A program made the position numbers and the translations under genes. A stretch of DNA of 64,000 nt, taken from positions 93,403-157,402 of the forward strand of contig CBDCRK010000023.1 of NCBI GenBank assembly GCA_965220955.1, given 5' to 3'. Positions within the stretch are counted from its first letter, which is position 1. The number at the start of each line of letters is the position of its first letter. The notes under the pieces were generated by a model. It was not told the origin of the DNA. It did not search any database and saw only the letters and a program-made list of their open reading frames with translations. This DNA comes from CBDCRK01 sp965220955 (GTDB taxonomy: Bacteria; Desulfobacterota; Binatia; Bin18; CBDCRK01). Below, in pieces: positions 8,069 to 14,907 of this stretch.

Positions 8069-9157
8069 CTACAGTAATCTGCCCTGTGAGGAATCCCCTT
8101 TCTTCTCTAGACCAAAGTGGTTATAGGCCAGAGGAGTGGCAAGACGCCCGCGCGGAGTGCGACTTAAGTACCCCTCCTGGATAAGGTAAGGCTCGTAAAC
8201 GTCTTCAATAGTTCCCTTTTCCTCTCCTACAGCCGCGGCCAATGTCTCCAACCCTACCGGCCCTCCGCCAAACTTCTCTATAATAGTGCGCAGAAGCAAA
8301 CGGTCCATTTTATCAAATCCTGCCTCGTCCACCTCTAGAAGAGCTAGAGCCTTGTGGGCCACCTCCCGGGTGATCTGCCCTCTGGCTCTCACCTGGGCAA
8401 AGTCACGTACCCGGCGTAGAAGGCGGTTGGCGATCCTGGGAGTGCCGCGCGAGCGGCGGGCGATCTCGTGGGTACCTGCCGCATCGATCACCACTTCAAG
8501 AATAGCTGCTGAGCGCCTGATGATCTTTTCCAACTCCTCCACCTGGTAGAAATCCAGGCGAAAGGTGACGCCAAAGCGATCGCGCAACGGGGAGGTAAGA
8601 AGTCCGGTCCGAGTGGTTGCCCCTACTAGAGTAAACCGCTTTAGGTCTAGCTTAATGGCACGAGCAGAAGGTCCCTGGCCGATGACTAGATCGAGCTGGA
8701 AGTCTTCCATCGCCGGATAAAGAATCTCCTCGACCACATGGTTGAGACGGTGAATCTCATCAATAAAGAGCACATCCCCTTGCTCTAGGTTGGTTAGAAT
8801 AGCAGCCAGGTCCCCTTGTCTTTCAAGAGCGGGGCCGGTAGTAGAGCGAATATTGACCCCCATCTCTCTGGCAATGATGTGCGCTAGGGAGGTCTTGCCC
8901 AAACCCGGAGGGCCGCAGAAAAGAAGATGATCAAGCACATCCCCCCGTCCCCTGGCCGCATCAATGCCAATGTGCAGATTCTCTTTTGTCCCTTCCTGCC
9001 CAATGTAATCATCGAGGCTGCGGGGGCGAAGCGATACATCAACACTTCGCTCCTCCTCCTGCCACTCCGCAGGAGCATCCCCCTGGGTGTCAGGAAGGGT
9101 GGGTTGAAGAACTTCCCTCTCTTCCCTATAAGAGGCTGGTTTTGGCTTAGAACTCAT
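8069..9157 (-). CDS. ruvB: Holliday junction branch migration ATPase RuvB
   Basis: This is a 362-aa RuvB with an AAA+ core. Walker A is GPPGLGKTSLAHIIA, Walker B is VLFIDEIHRLN, sensor-type motifs are GATTRTGLLTSPLRDRFG and the arginine-rich GTPRIANRLLRRVRDFA, and the C-terminal winged helix ends TPRGRLATPLAYNHFGL. RuvB hexamers drive branch migration of Holliday junctions with RuvA. The N-terminus is about 25 residues longer than usual. Its ATG overlaps the ruvA stop by 4 bases (ATGA), showing translational coupling in the yebC-ruvC-ruvA-ruvB unit. Confidence 0.97.
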   Translation of the reverse strand: MSSKPKPASYREEREVLQPTLPDTQGDAPAEWQEEERSVDVSLRPRSLDDYIGQEGTKENLHIGIDAARGRGDVLDHLLFCGPPGLGKTSLAHIIAREMGVNIRSTTGPALERQGDLAAILTNLEQGDVLFIDEIHRLNHVVEEILYPAMEDFQLDLVIGQGPSARAIKLDLKRFTLVGATTRTGLLTSPLRDRFGVTFRLDFYQVEELEKIIRRSAAILEVVIDAAGTHEIARRSRGTPRIANRLLRRVRDFAQVRARGQITREVAHKALALLEVDEAGFDKMDRLLLRTIIEKFGGGPVGLETLAAAVGEEKGTIEDVYEPYLIQEGYLSRTPRGRLATPLAYNHFGLEKKGDSSQGRLL

Positions 9158-9744
9158 ACTCCCAGATTCCGTAGCGCCTCACGAATGACTTCAGCGACCT
9201 CTTTCTTTCCTCCTTTCAGGGCTAACCCGACCCATCTCTCTGCTTCGGTCTTGCGGTAACCCAAATTAACCAGGGCAGAGACCGCTTCTGTCATTACCTG
9301 GGCCTGCTCTCCAGGAATTCCTTGTGCCTGTCCGTTCCAGACCACACTGACCTTCTCCCTGAGTTCGATTACCAACCGCTCAGCCATTTTTTTTCCTACC
9401 CCAGGGATGGCTAAAAGTCGGGTGACATCGCTGTCACTGAGCGCCTCCTTTAGTTCTTGCACGGGGATACCAGAGAGGATGTTGAGAGCCAAGCGAGGGC
9501 CAATACCCGTCACCCCTCTAAGAAGGAGAAAGAGATCTTTTTCTTCCCGCTCAAGAAAGCCGTAAAGCTGTAGCGTATCCTCACGAGTGTGGGTGTAGAT
9601 GTGCAGGCTGACTCGCTCTTGTATAGCGGAGAGACGATAAAAAGTCTGCAGGGAAACAAATACCTGATACCCGACTCCTCCCACATTAATAATCAATTGG
9701 TTGGGACTTTTCTCCGCTAGCACTCCTGTGATCTGAGCAATCAT
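9154..9744 (-). CDS. ruvA: Holliday junction DNA-binding subunit RuvA
   Basis: The 196-aa protein has the OB-fold start MIAQITGVLAEKSPNQLIINVGGVGYQVFV, helix-hairpin-helix motifs GVTGIGPRLALNILSG and IPGVGKKMAERLVIELREK, and the C-terminal domain III NLGYRKTEAERWV that contacts RuvB. RuvA tetramers hold four-way junctions and load RuvB. Its start is 3 bases after the ruvC stop and its stop overlaps the ruvB start. Confidence 0.97.
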   Translation of the reverse strand: MIAQITGVLAEKSPNQLIINVGGVGYQVFVSLQTFYRLSAIQERVSLHIYTHTREDTLQLYGFLEREEKDLFLLLRGVTGIGPRLALNILSGIPVQELKEALSDSDVTRLLAIPGVGKKMAERLVIELREKVSVVWNGQAQGIPGEQAQVMTEAVSALVNLGYRKTEAERWVGLALKGGKKEVAEVIREALRNLGV

Positions 9745-9747
9745 GTC

Positions 9748-10443
9748 TTAGTAGGGGCGAAGCATTCGTAGGCCGGCACGTCTTCTTGAACCAGCCAGAG
9801 ATAGCCTCGTTGTTGCCTCTTGCGCATATCCTGAATCTCGAATTCTTTCCTGTAAAGAACTGCTCTGGAGATGGCAGAGGGCTGCGGCAAGTGCATCGGT
9901 AGCGTCTTTGCTGGTCGGAAAAGAAGCCTCCCGGCGGGGTACGGTTTCTATCTGTCCCGGCGGGGTACTGCCTGTACCGAGCAAAAGAGAAAAGACGCCC
10001 TTTTGCACCTGTTCTTTATCTGCCCGGCCATACCCAACCACCGCCATTTTGATCTCTGTCGGGCTGTACTCGTGTACCGCCAGCCCAGTCTGAGCCGCGG
10101 CAAGAAGTGCCACCCCACGTGCTTCACCCAGGCGTAGTGTACTCTGCACGTTGCTCTTCTCACCAGGGGCAAGAAAAGCCTTCTCTAGGCTTAATACTTG
10201 TGGGGTCCACTTAGTGATCACTTCCATAAGGCTGGTGTGGATAATCCGAAGCCGTTCGGGCAAAGAGCGGTAGGCCGCCCCACGGTAAGCCGTCCCCCTG
10301 AACCGGCGCGTTGTGATCGCCCCACCAGCAAGGAACACAAAGTCTGGTCCCTGTTTTTCTATTACACCCCAGCCTGCAGTTACGGTTCCTGGATCAACTC
10401 CAAGAACGCGTAGAAATGTTGAATGTGCTGTGCTAAGACTCAC
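9748..10443 (-). CDS. ruvC: Holliday junction resolvase RuvC with repeat-derived inserts
   Basis: RuvC cleaves Holliday junctions symmetrically. The four acidic catalytic positions are kept: D in VLGVDPGTVTAGWGV, E in LEKAFLAPGEKSN, and the two aspartates of KDATDALAAALCH. At 231 aa it is longer than the usual 160-190. The extra length lies in RFRGTAYRGAAYRS (a 15-bp tandem duplication, 10268-10297), in a loop LLGTGSTPPGQIETVPRREA (a 13-bp duplication, 9930-9968), and in a basic tail ending RRRAGLRMLRPY. Both inserts avoid the catalytic motifs. It sits between yebC (40 bases) and ruvA (3 bases). Confidence 0.93.
   Translation of the reverse strand: MSLSTAHSTFLRVLGVDPGTVTAGWGVIEKQGPDFVFLAGGAITTRRFRGTAYRGAAYRSLPERLRIIHTSLMEVITKWTPQVLSLEKAFLAPGEKSNVQSTLRLGEARGVALLAAAQTGLAVHEYSPTEIKMAVVGYGRADKEQVQKGVFSLLLGTGSTPPGQIETVPRREASFPTSKDATDALAAALCHLQSSSLQERIRDSGYAQEATTRLSLAGSRRRAGLRMLRPY
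10268..10297. repeat. 15-bp tandem duplication within ruvC
   Basis: CGGTAGGCCGCCCCA and CGGTAAGCCGTCCCC follow one another and encode the doublet YRG.A in RFRGTAYRGAAYRS. A second pair of CCCGGCGGGGTAC words lies at 9930-9942 and 9956-9968 in the same gene. Confidence 0.7.
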
Positions 10444-10483
10444 CTCTTCCTCCTACAACCCCACACCGAGGGCTACCATCGAC

Positions 10484-11236
10484 TTAAGTAGCACCTATAC
10501 GCTCCAGCTCCTCCTGGGCAATGTCAAGGTTAGCAGAAACATTCTGTACGTCATCATGGTCCTGCAATATCTCAAGGAGCTTAAGCGTCTGCTCCGCTTC
10601 CTTTCCTGAGAGGGTGACAGTGTTTTGCGGAATCATTGTTACCTCAGCTGAGGCAATAGCAATTCCTTGTTTCTCCATTGCCTCCCGCACAGTATCAAGG
10701 TCTTCGGGTATAGTGGCCACTTCGAATGTCTCGCTGCTATCGGTCACATCCTCGGCCCCGGCCTCCAGGGCAATTTCCATCAGTCGATCTTCCTCTACTT
10801 TGTCTTTCTCAACCGTGAGCAGACCTTGCTTGCTAAACATCCAGGATACGCACCCACTCTCCCCCAAGCTGCCACCGTATTTGGTAAAAAGGTGACGAAC
10901 GTCGGAGACGGTGCGATTGCGGTTGTCGGTAAGTGCTTGCAGCAGGATTGCCACTCCACCCGGACCATATCCCTCATAATGAGCTTCCTCGTAAGTCGTT
11001 CCCTCTAGCTCTCCTGTGCCCCGCTTGATGGCTCGTTCTATAGTGTCCCCGGGCATGCTTGCGGTTCTGGCTGCAGTTACAGCGGTGCGCAGGCGGGGAT
11101 TGGCATTAATGTCTCCCCCGCCTGCACGCGCAGCAACGGTGACGTCTTTGATTAGCTTGGTAAAGAGCTTACCCCGCCGGGCATCAGTAACCGCTTTTTT
11201 GTGTTTGATTGAGCTCCATTTGGAATGGCCAGACAT
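10484..11236 (-). CDS. yebC: YebC/PmpR family protein
   Basis: The 250-aa product starts MSGHSKWSSIKHKKAVTDARRGKLF, the diagnostic YebC/TACO1 N-terminus, then has ANPRLRTAVTAARTASMPGDTIERAIKRGTG and the YEGYGPGGVAILLQALTDNRNRT region. The family has been described both as a transcriptional regulator and as a translation factor that eases stalling on proline stretches. A frame extends 23 codons further upstream, but GGGAGGAAGGGGT directly precedes the ATG at 11236. The gene heads the long yebC-ruvCAB-DUF2905-ntrY-lpxC unit and is divergent from rlpA. Confidence 0.95.
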   Translation of the reverse strand: MSGHSKWSSIKHKKAVTDARRGKLFTKLIKDVTVAARAGGGDINANPRLRTAVTAARTASMPGDTIERAIKRGTGELEGTTYEEAHYEGYGPGGVAILLQALTDNRNRTVSDVRHLFTKYGGSLGESGCVSWMFSKQGLLTVEKDKVEEDRLMEIALEAGAEDVTDSSETFEVATIPEDLDTVREAMEKQGIAIASAEVTMIPQNTVTLSGKEAEQTLKLLEILQDHDDVQNVSANLDIAQEELERIGAT

Positions 11237-11424
11237 ACCCCTTCCTCCCGTTTGGTTGGGCCCACAGCAAAGCCCGTGGAGAAATCTAGATGTAAGTGTT
11301 ACCACATTGCCGGGAGGGAGTAAACGACAATATCAGACAGAGCTATTAGACAGAGACCCTTCCTCTTACCCCTATCTTTGTCTCTATTTCTATCTCTATC
11401 TATTCTGTATAAGGCTGCCCAACA

Positions 11425-12159
11425 ATGATGTTTGCTAAAAGAAAGGGCCTTGTTGTTCCGTTGGCCCTTTGGCGAGCCCTCCGGCTAAGCTCAGGGCGTG
11501 CTTGGCTCAGGATAGGCTTTGGGGCGGGTCTTTTGCTTTCTCTGGCAACCCAGAGCTGTACCGCTGTGCAAGACAGTGGGAGTCTGTCTTCACTCTCTCG
11601 CCAGCCTATACAGGTAGGAGTTGCTTCTTGGTATGGGCCAGGATTTCATGGTCGCCTCACCGCCAACGGCGAAGTCTATAACCAGTATGAACTGACTGCT
11701 GCCCACCGCACTCTGCCCCTAGGAACCAGGGCAATGGTGACAAACCTTAAAAGTAGCCGGTCTATTGAAGTAAGGATCAACGATAGGGGTCCATTTGTGG
11801 ACGATCGTATCATTGACCTTTCCTATGCTGCGGGCCGCGCCATTGGCTTCATCGGTCCAGGCACTGCTCGAGTGCGAATTGAAGTGGTTGGTTCTCCTCC
11901 TACCGGTTCTTTTACAGCCATGTATGCTGTACAGGTCGGGTCATTTGTCGACTCAGAGAAAGCTGCCTTTCTACGGTCTCGCCTGACATCTCGTTACTCT
12001 GATGTCTATATCAGCCCGCTGCAGGCAAGCCTGCTTCGCTATTACCAGGTCCGTCTAGGACCCTTTTCTATACGCGCACAAGCAGAAAAGCGAGCCGTAG
12101 AAGTGGCTGGCTCAGGGCTGCGTGCCATTATTGTTGAGGAGACAATAATGGCTCAATAA
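11425..12159 (+). CDS. rlpA: RlpA-like septal/cell-wall protein with SPOR domain
   Basis: This 244-aa protein has an N-terminal hydrophobic segment (about residues 26-45, ending LATQSC, a poor lipobox). A double-psi beta-barrel follows: VGVASWYGPGFHGRLTANGE, ELTAAHRTLPLGT and VRINDRGPFVDDRIIDLS. These keep the Asp and His expected of RlpA lytic transglycosylases. A C-terminal SPOR domain (MYAVQVGSFVDSEKAAFLR...YYQVRLGPF) should bind denuded septal glycan. Residues about 18-26 (ALRLSSGRA) come from a copy of the 25-bp repeat also present in the kinase, tmk and AOR genes. Its TAA shares a base with the next start codon, implying coupling. Confidence 0.88.
   Translation: MMFAKRKGLVVPLALWRALRLSSGRAWLRIGFGAGLLLSLATQSCTAVQDSGSLSSLSRQPIQVGVASWYGPGFHGRLTANGEVYNQYELTAAHRTLPLGTRAMVTNLKSSRSIEVRINDRGPFVDDRIIDLSYAAGRAIGFIGPGTARVRIEVVGSPPTGSFTAMYAVQVGSFVDSEKAAFLRSRLTSRYSDVYISPLQASLLRYYQVRLGPFSIRAQAEKRAVEVAGSGLRAIIVEETIMAQ
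11476..11501 (+). repeat. copy of the 25-bp coding-embedded repeat in rlpA
   Basis: GCCCTCCGGCTAAGCTCAGG followed by GCGTGC encodes ALRLSSGRA in rlpA. The tmk copy encodes the near-identical ALRRSSGQA in the same repeat frame. Confidence 0.7.
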
Positions 12160-13532
12160 TGATACCCTCGTCCATAGCCTCTCGACTTGGTCTACCAAGG
12201 AGGGTACAATGTCCTCCTCTTAGACCGCTGATGCTGAAAAAAATAAGGAGAATTGTGGTGGCAGGACAGCAGGCTGTTGAAAGAGATATCTCCCTTCCTT
12301 TCGGTGTCCCTCTGCGGGTTGTCTCCCTAAAGGGAGATGCCGGCGAGAGACGACTTCCCGCTGACCTTATTAAAGAGATCGAAGACGTACCTCCACAGAA
12401 GTGCATTGTCTTTTCACAAGAAAGGTTGGACTCTTTTCCTTATGCCGCTGACCTCCTACGGCGTCTCGCCTCGCTGCGCCGCAGCTGGGTTGGGAGGACA
12501 AGCTTAGGGGTACTGGAGAAAACCTCGCTGTTGAAGCTGTTACGCCAAAGCTACTGCCGGGCCTTAGTCTTTGATGGGGAAGAAATCTCTGCCCGTTACC
12601 TTACCACCCTTACCACGGTTTCTCCCGGGGCGTTTCACCGTTTAATGAACCAGATGCGGCGGCTGCCGGAATATGGGATATTGAGCGCTGCCCGTTTTGT
12701 CTTTGGTCTTGACACGGATGACGAAGGGGTGTTTGAGCGCACTGTCCGTTTTTGCCATCGGGCCAGGGTCGGGCTCCCCCATTTTTCTGTGCTTACCCCG
12801 GTTCCCGGAGCTGCCCTTTTTTCTACCTTGGACCAAGAGGGCCGTATCCTCCACCACAACTGGCAGGAGTATGACGGCAACCATGTGGTGTTTCAGCCCC
12901 AGCTGATGACACCTGAGGCTTTGCAAAATGGCCTTTATTGGGCCCGCCGAGAATGGCACAGCCATGTGGCCATCTGGCGCCGGTCCTTTCTCCCGCTTTC
13001 CAGCTCCTTGCTCCGCCTCATGACTAGCTACGCTCAGCGTCGCCTCTTTATCCGCGAGCCGCGCGGTTACTATACCGAGGTAATGCAGCTACTCAGTCGT
13101 TTTGCGCAGCCAATTCGGGTTAAAGAACGGGCGGCTTTCATTTCCACCTTCAGGGGCGCAGTGGACGAAACCCGGCGGCAGCTTAAAGGAGCGTGGCTCA
13201 AAACCCAGGCGACCAGAGATGAACGGCTGGAAGCCCTTACTATCCACCTTGAGGGAGTGCTGGATCTGCGTGGAGCAAAGGAACTGCTCCGTCGCATTCA
13301 TCAAGCAGTACAGGTCGGTCACCAAAAGATTGTGCTGGACTTTAATGGTCTTGAGTCAGTCTCGCAGACGGTGATCACCCGCTTCTTGGAAGAGAATGCC
13401 CAAACCCTTGCTGCTTTGCGGGGCCAGGTTTCTTTTCGCCATTTGCACACTGCCTTGGAGGCGGTAAAAATAAACCTCGGTGGTGTCCTTCCCAATGCCC
13501 ATATGTTGGAGTTAGTCTCAGAGGAAACGTGA
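12159..13532 (+). CDS. radical-SAM-derived protein without cluster cysteines, C-terminal STAS domain
   Basis: The 457-aa protein resembles the second half of B12-binding radical SAM enzymes. A barrel-like segment carries ARFVFGLDTDDEGVFERTVRFC. It is followed by the DUF4070-like stretch FSVLTPVPGAALFSTLDQEG, then RILHHNWQEYDGNHVVFQP. The CxxxCxxC cluster motif and the B12 domain are absent; the first 150 residues have no cysteine triad. Residues about 355-457 (LEALTIHLEGVLDLRGAKELL...KIVLDFNGLESVSQTVITRFLE) look like a STAS domain, as in anti-sigma-factor antagonists. No enzymatic radical chemistry is expected; a binding or regulatory role is inference. The start overlaps the rlpA stop; an in-frame ATG at 12231 is an alternative. 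Confidence 0.7.
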   Translation: MIPSSIASRLGLPRRVQCPPLRPLMLKKIRRIVVAGQQAVERDISLPFGVPLRVVSLKGDAGERRLPADLIKEIEDVPPQKCIVFSQERLDSFPYAADLLRRLASLRRSWVGRTSLGVLEKTSLLKLLRQSYCRALVFDGEEISARYLTTLTTVSPGAFHRLMNQMRRLPEYGILSAARFVFGLDTDDEGVFERTVRFCHRARVGLPHFSVLTPVPGAALFSTLDQEGRILHHNWQEYDGNHVVFQPQLMTPEALQNGLYWARREWHSHVAIWRRSFLPLSSSLLRLMTSYAQRRLFIREPRGYYTEVMQLLSRFAQPIRVKERAAFISTFRGAVDETRRQLKGAWLKTQATRDERLEALTIHLEGVLDLRGAKELLRRIHQAVQVGHQKIVLDFNGLESVSQTVITRFLEENAQTLAALRGQVSFRHLHTALEAVKINLGGVLPNAHMLELVSEET

Positions 13533-13561
13533 TTAGGTGGTTGTCAGCCAAGGGCTGAGAG

Positions 13562-13888
13562 CTAAGTGCTTTCTTCCGTAGATTCCTTAACCCAGCGGAG
13601 ATACGCTGGTGACCCGCCCAAAATGGGCAGGGCAACCACCTCTGGCACCTCATAGCTGTGCCACTCCTTCACCCGTTTTTCCACCTGCGGCAAGAGACTC
13701 CCACGCGTCTTGATGAGAAGAAGCCACTCTTTGTCATCCGCGACTTCATTCTCCCAGCGATACACTGAACGGATAGGGCTAATAATGTTTACACAGGCGG
13801 CCAGCTCCTCTCCGACCAGGTTCTTGGCAATCTTCTCCGCTTCTTCTTCTGATCCAGCAGTGACTAAAACAACAATAAATTCAGCCAT
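13562..13888 (-). CDS. cutA: CutA1-like divalent ion tolerance protein
   Basis: The 108-aa protein matches CutA1 from end to end: IVVLVTAGSEEEAEKIAKNLVGEELAACVNII, the SVYRWENEVADDKEWLLLIKT core and VKEWHSYEVPEVVALPI. CutA1 forms very stable ferredoxin-like trimers; its link to copper tolerance is uncertain. AGAGGAATCC precedes the ATG. It is convergent with the STAS protein (29 bases between stops). Confidence 0.95.
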   Translation of the reverse strand: MAEFIVVLVTAGSEEEAEKIAKNLVGEELAACVNIISPIRSVYRWENEVADDKEWLLLIKTRGSLLPQVEKRVKEWHSYEVPEVVALPILGGSPAYLRWVKESTEEST

Positions 13889-13954
13889 GGATTCCTCTTA
13901 ATAATGTCCTACAGCTAGACTCAACCACACTCGTGTCTATAGAAACTGGGCCGA

Positions 13955-14530
13955 TTAAGCAAAGAGAGATCCTACATCACAGGCGAAGCCGGGAAGACAT
14001 CCGGCATGGATCGTCTCTCCGGAAGTGTAAACTTGTATCCTCGTCCATCTTCCCTGCTCTGCAATACGCTGCTCTATTGTCCGCTTTTCAGTATCAATAA
14101 GCCACAGCTCACCTACTCCTAAAGCCACATAGGTATCAGCCTTGGTGGTTCGATCATAGAGAGCCGTGCTCGGCGAGATTACCTCGATCACTAGGGCGGC
14201 GATAGTCAGATGCCCGGGATCCATGTTCTTAAAGTGCTTGGCGCTGACAAACATGAGGTCTGGCTCTAGATAAATATCTGCCGAGGTCCAAATGGCAGCG
14301 CGGGGAATAAAGAGATCACCGAGTTCTGAATGAGCCATAAGATGAGCGGCCAAGCGACGGTTCGAACGGGCCACAACGGTAGCGTGTGGCCCGGAAGGCA
14401 GTGGGACCATATACAGCACCCCAGCAATGAGTTCGTAATGCCCCCCTCCAGGAGGGTTCTCTAGAGACCAGAACTCCTCCAAGGTATAGCGTTTCACTAG
14501 AGGGGAAGTAGTGGCAATTGAGGAACTCAC
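13955..14530 (-). CDS. Uma2/DUF820 family PD-(D/E)XK-type protein
   Basis: This 191-aa protein starts with YTLEEFWSLENPPGGGHYELIAGVLYMVPLPSGPHA, then has the nuclease-like core YLEPDLMFVS, ALVIEVISPST, DRTTKADTYVALGVGELWLID. The acidic residues and the lysine of the PD-(D/E)XK pattern (D in EPDL, E in VIEV, K in TTKADTY) are present. Uma2 proteins are widespread, often multi-copy, and of unproven function. The start codon is a GTG without a strong ribosome site. Free-standing gene. Confidence 0.85.
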   Translation of the reverse strand: MSSSIATTSPLVKRYTLEEFWSLENPPGGGHYELIAGVLYMVPLPSGPHATVVARSNRRLAAHLMAHSELGDLFIPRAAIWTSADIYLEPDLMFVSAKHFKNMDPGHLTIAALVIEVISPSTALYDRTTKADTYVALGVGELWLIDTEKRTIEQRIAEQGRWTRIQVYTSGETIHAGCLPGFACDVGSLFA

Positions 14531-14590
14531 GTTTTCAATTATGGCTTGGTCCGCTCTCTGCCGTCAAGGCAGTCCGATGCAGAGTCGTAC

Positions 14591-14878
14591 CTAATCCTGC
14601 GGCGTCTTTTTTTGTAAATAAGACCAGAAGTGGCTCGTTCCTTGCCGTTTTAGCTTTTTTCGCAACTCTCTGGCTGTCACCCGATATTTAAAAGCCTTGC
14701 GACCATTGATAAAGAGCACAGGGACTTCCAGGCCAAAGCGGCTTTCCAGCTCCGGGTTGCCAGAGATGTCGATTGCTGTAAGCGTATGGCGAACATCCTT
14801 TGTCACCTCGACTAACACCTCTGCCATCTCCTTGCAGAGGTGACAGTCTGGGCGAGTATATAGAGTAAGGGTCAGCAT
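14591..14878 (-). CDS. glutaredoxin-like/DUF836 thiol protein
   Basis: The 95-aa thioredoxin-fold protein starts MLTLTLYTRPDCHLCKEMAEVL, with an active-site CHLC, then ESRFGLEVPVLFINGRKAFKYRV, where the cis-proline of VPVLF is typical. Members act in thiol-disulphide exchange or as uncharacterised partners of redox enzymes. A longer frame exists, but the family begins at this ATG, 30 bases after the stop of the aminotransferase-Mur gene, so the two may be co-transcribed. Confidence 0.82.
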   Translation of the reverse strand: MLTLTLYTRPDCHLCKEMAEVLVEVTKDVRHTLTAIDISGNPELESRFGLEVPVLFINGRKAFKYRVTARELRKKLKRQGTSHFWSYLQKKTPQD

Positions 14879-14907
14879 TAATTGAGGTATTTTTATAATG
14901 AGGAGAT

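Noticed and set aside
11360..11405. TATCTC/TCTATT pyrimidine tract as a regulatory element of rlpA
   Set aside because: It is a simple-sequence tract like the one at 25290-25315 and shows no operator-like symmetry.
14355..14375. GGTTCGAACGGG as a tRNA T-loop
   Set aside because: It lies in the Uma2 reading frame and no cloverleaf can be formed around it. No tRNA was found in the window.
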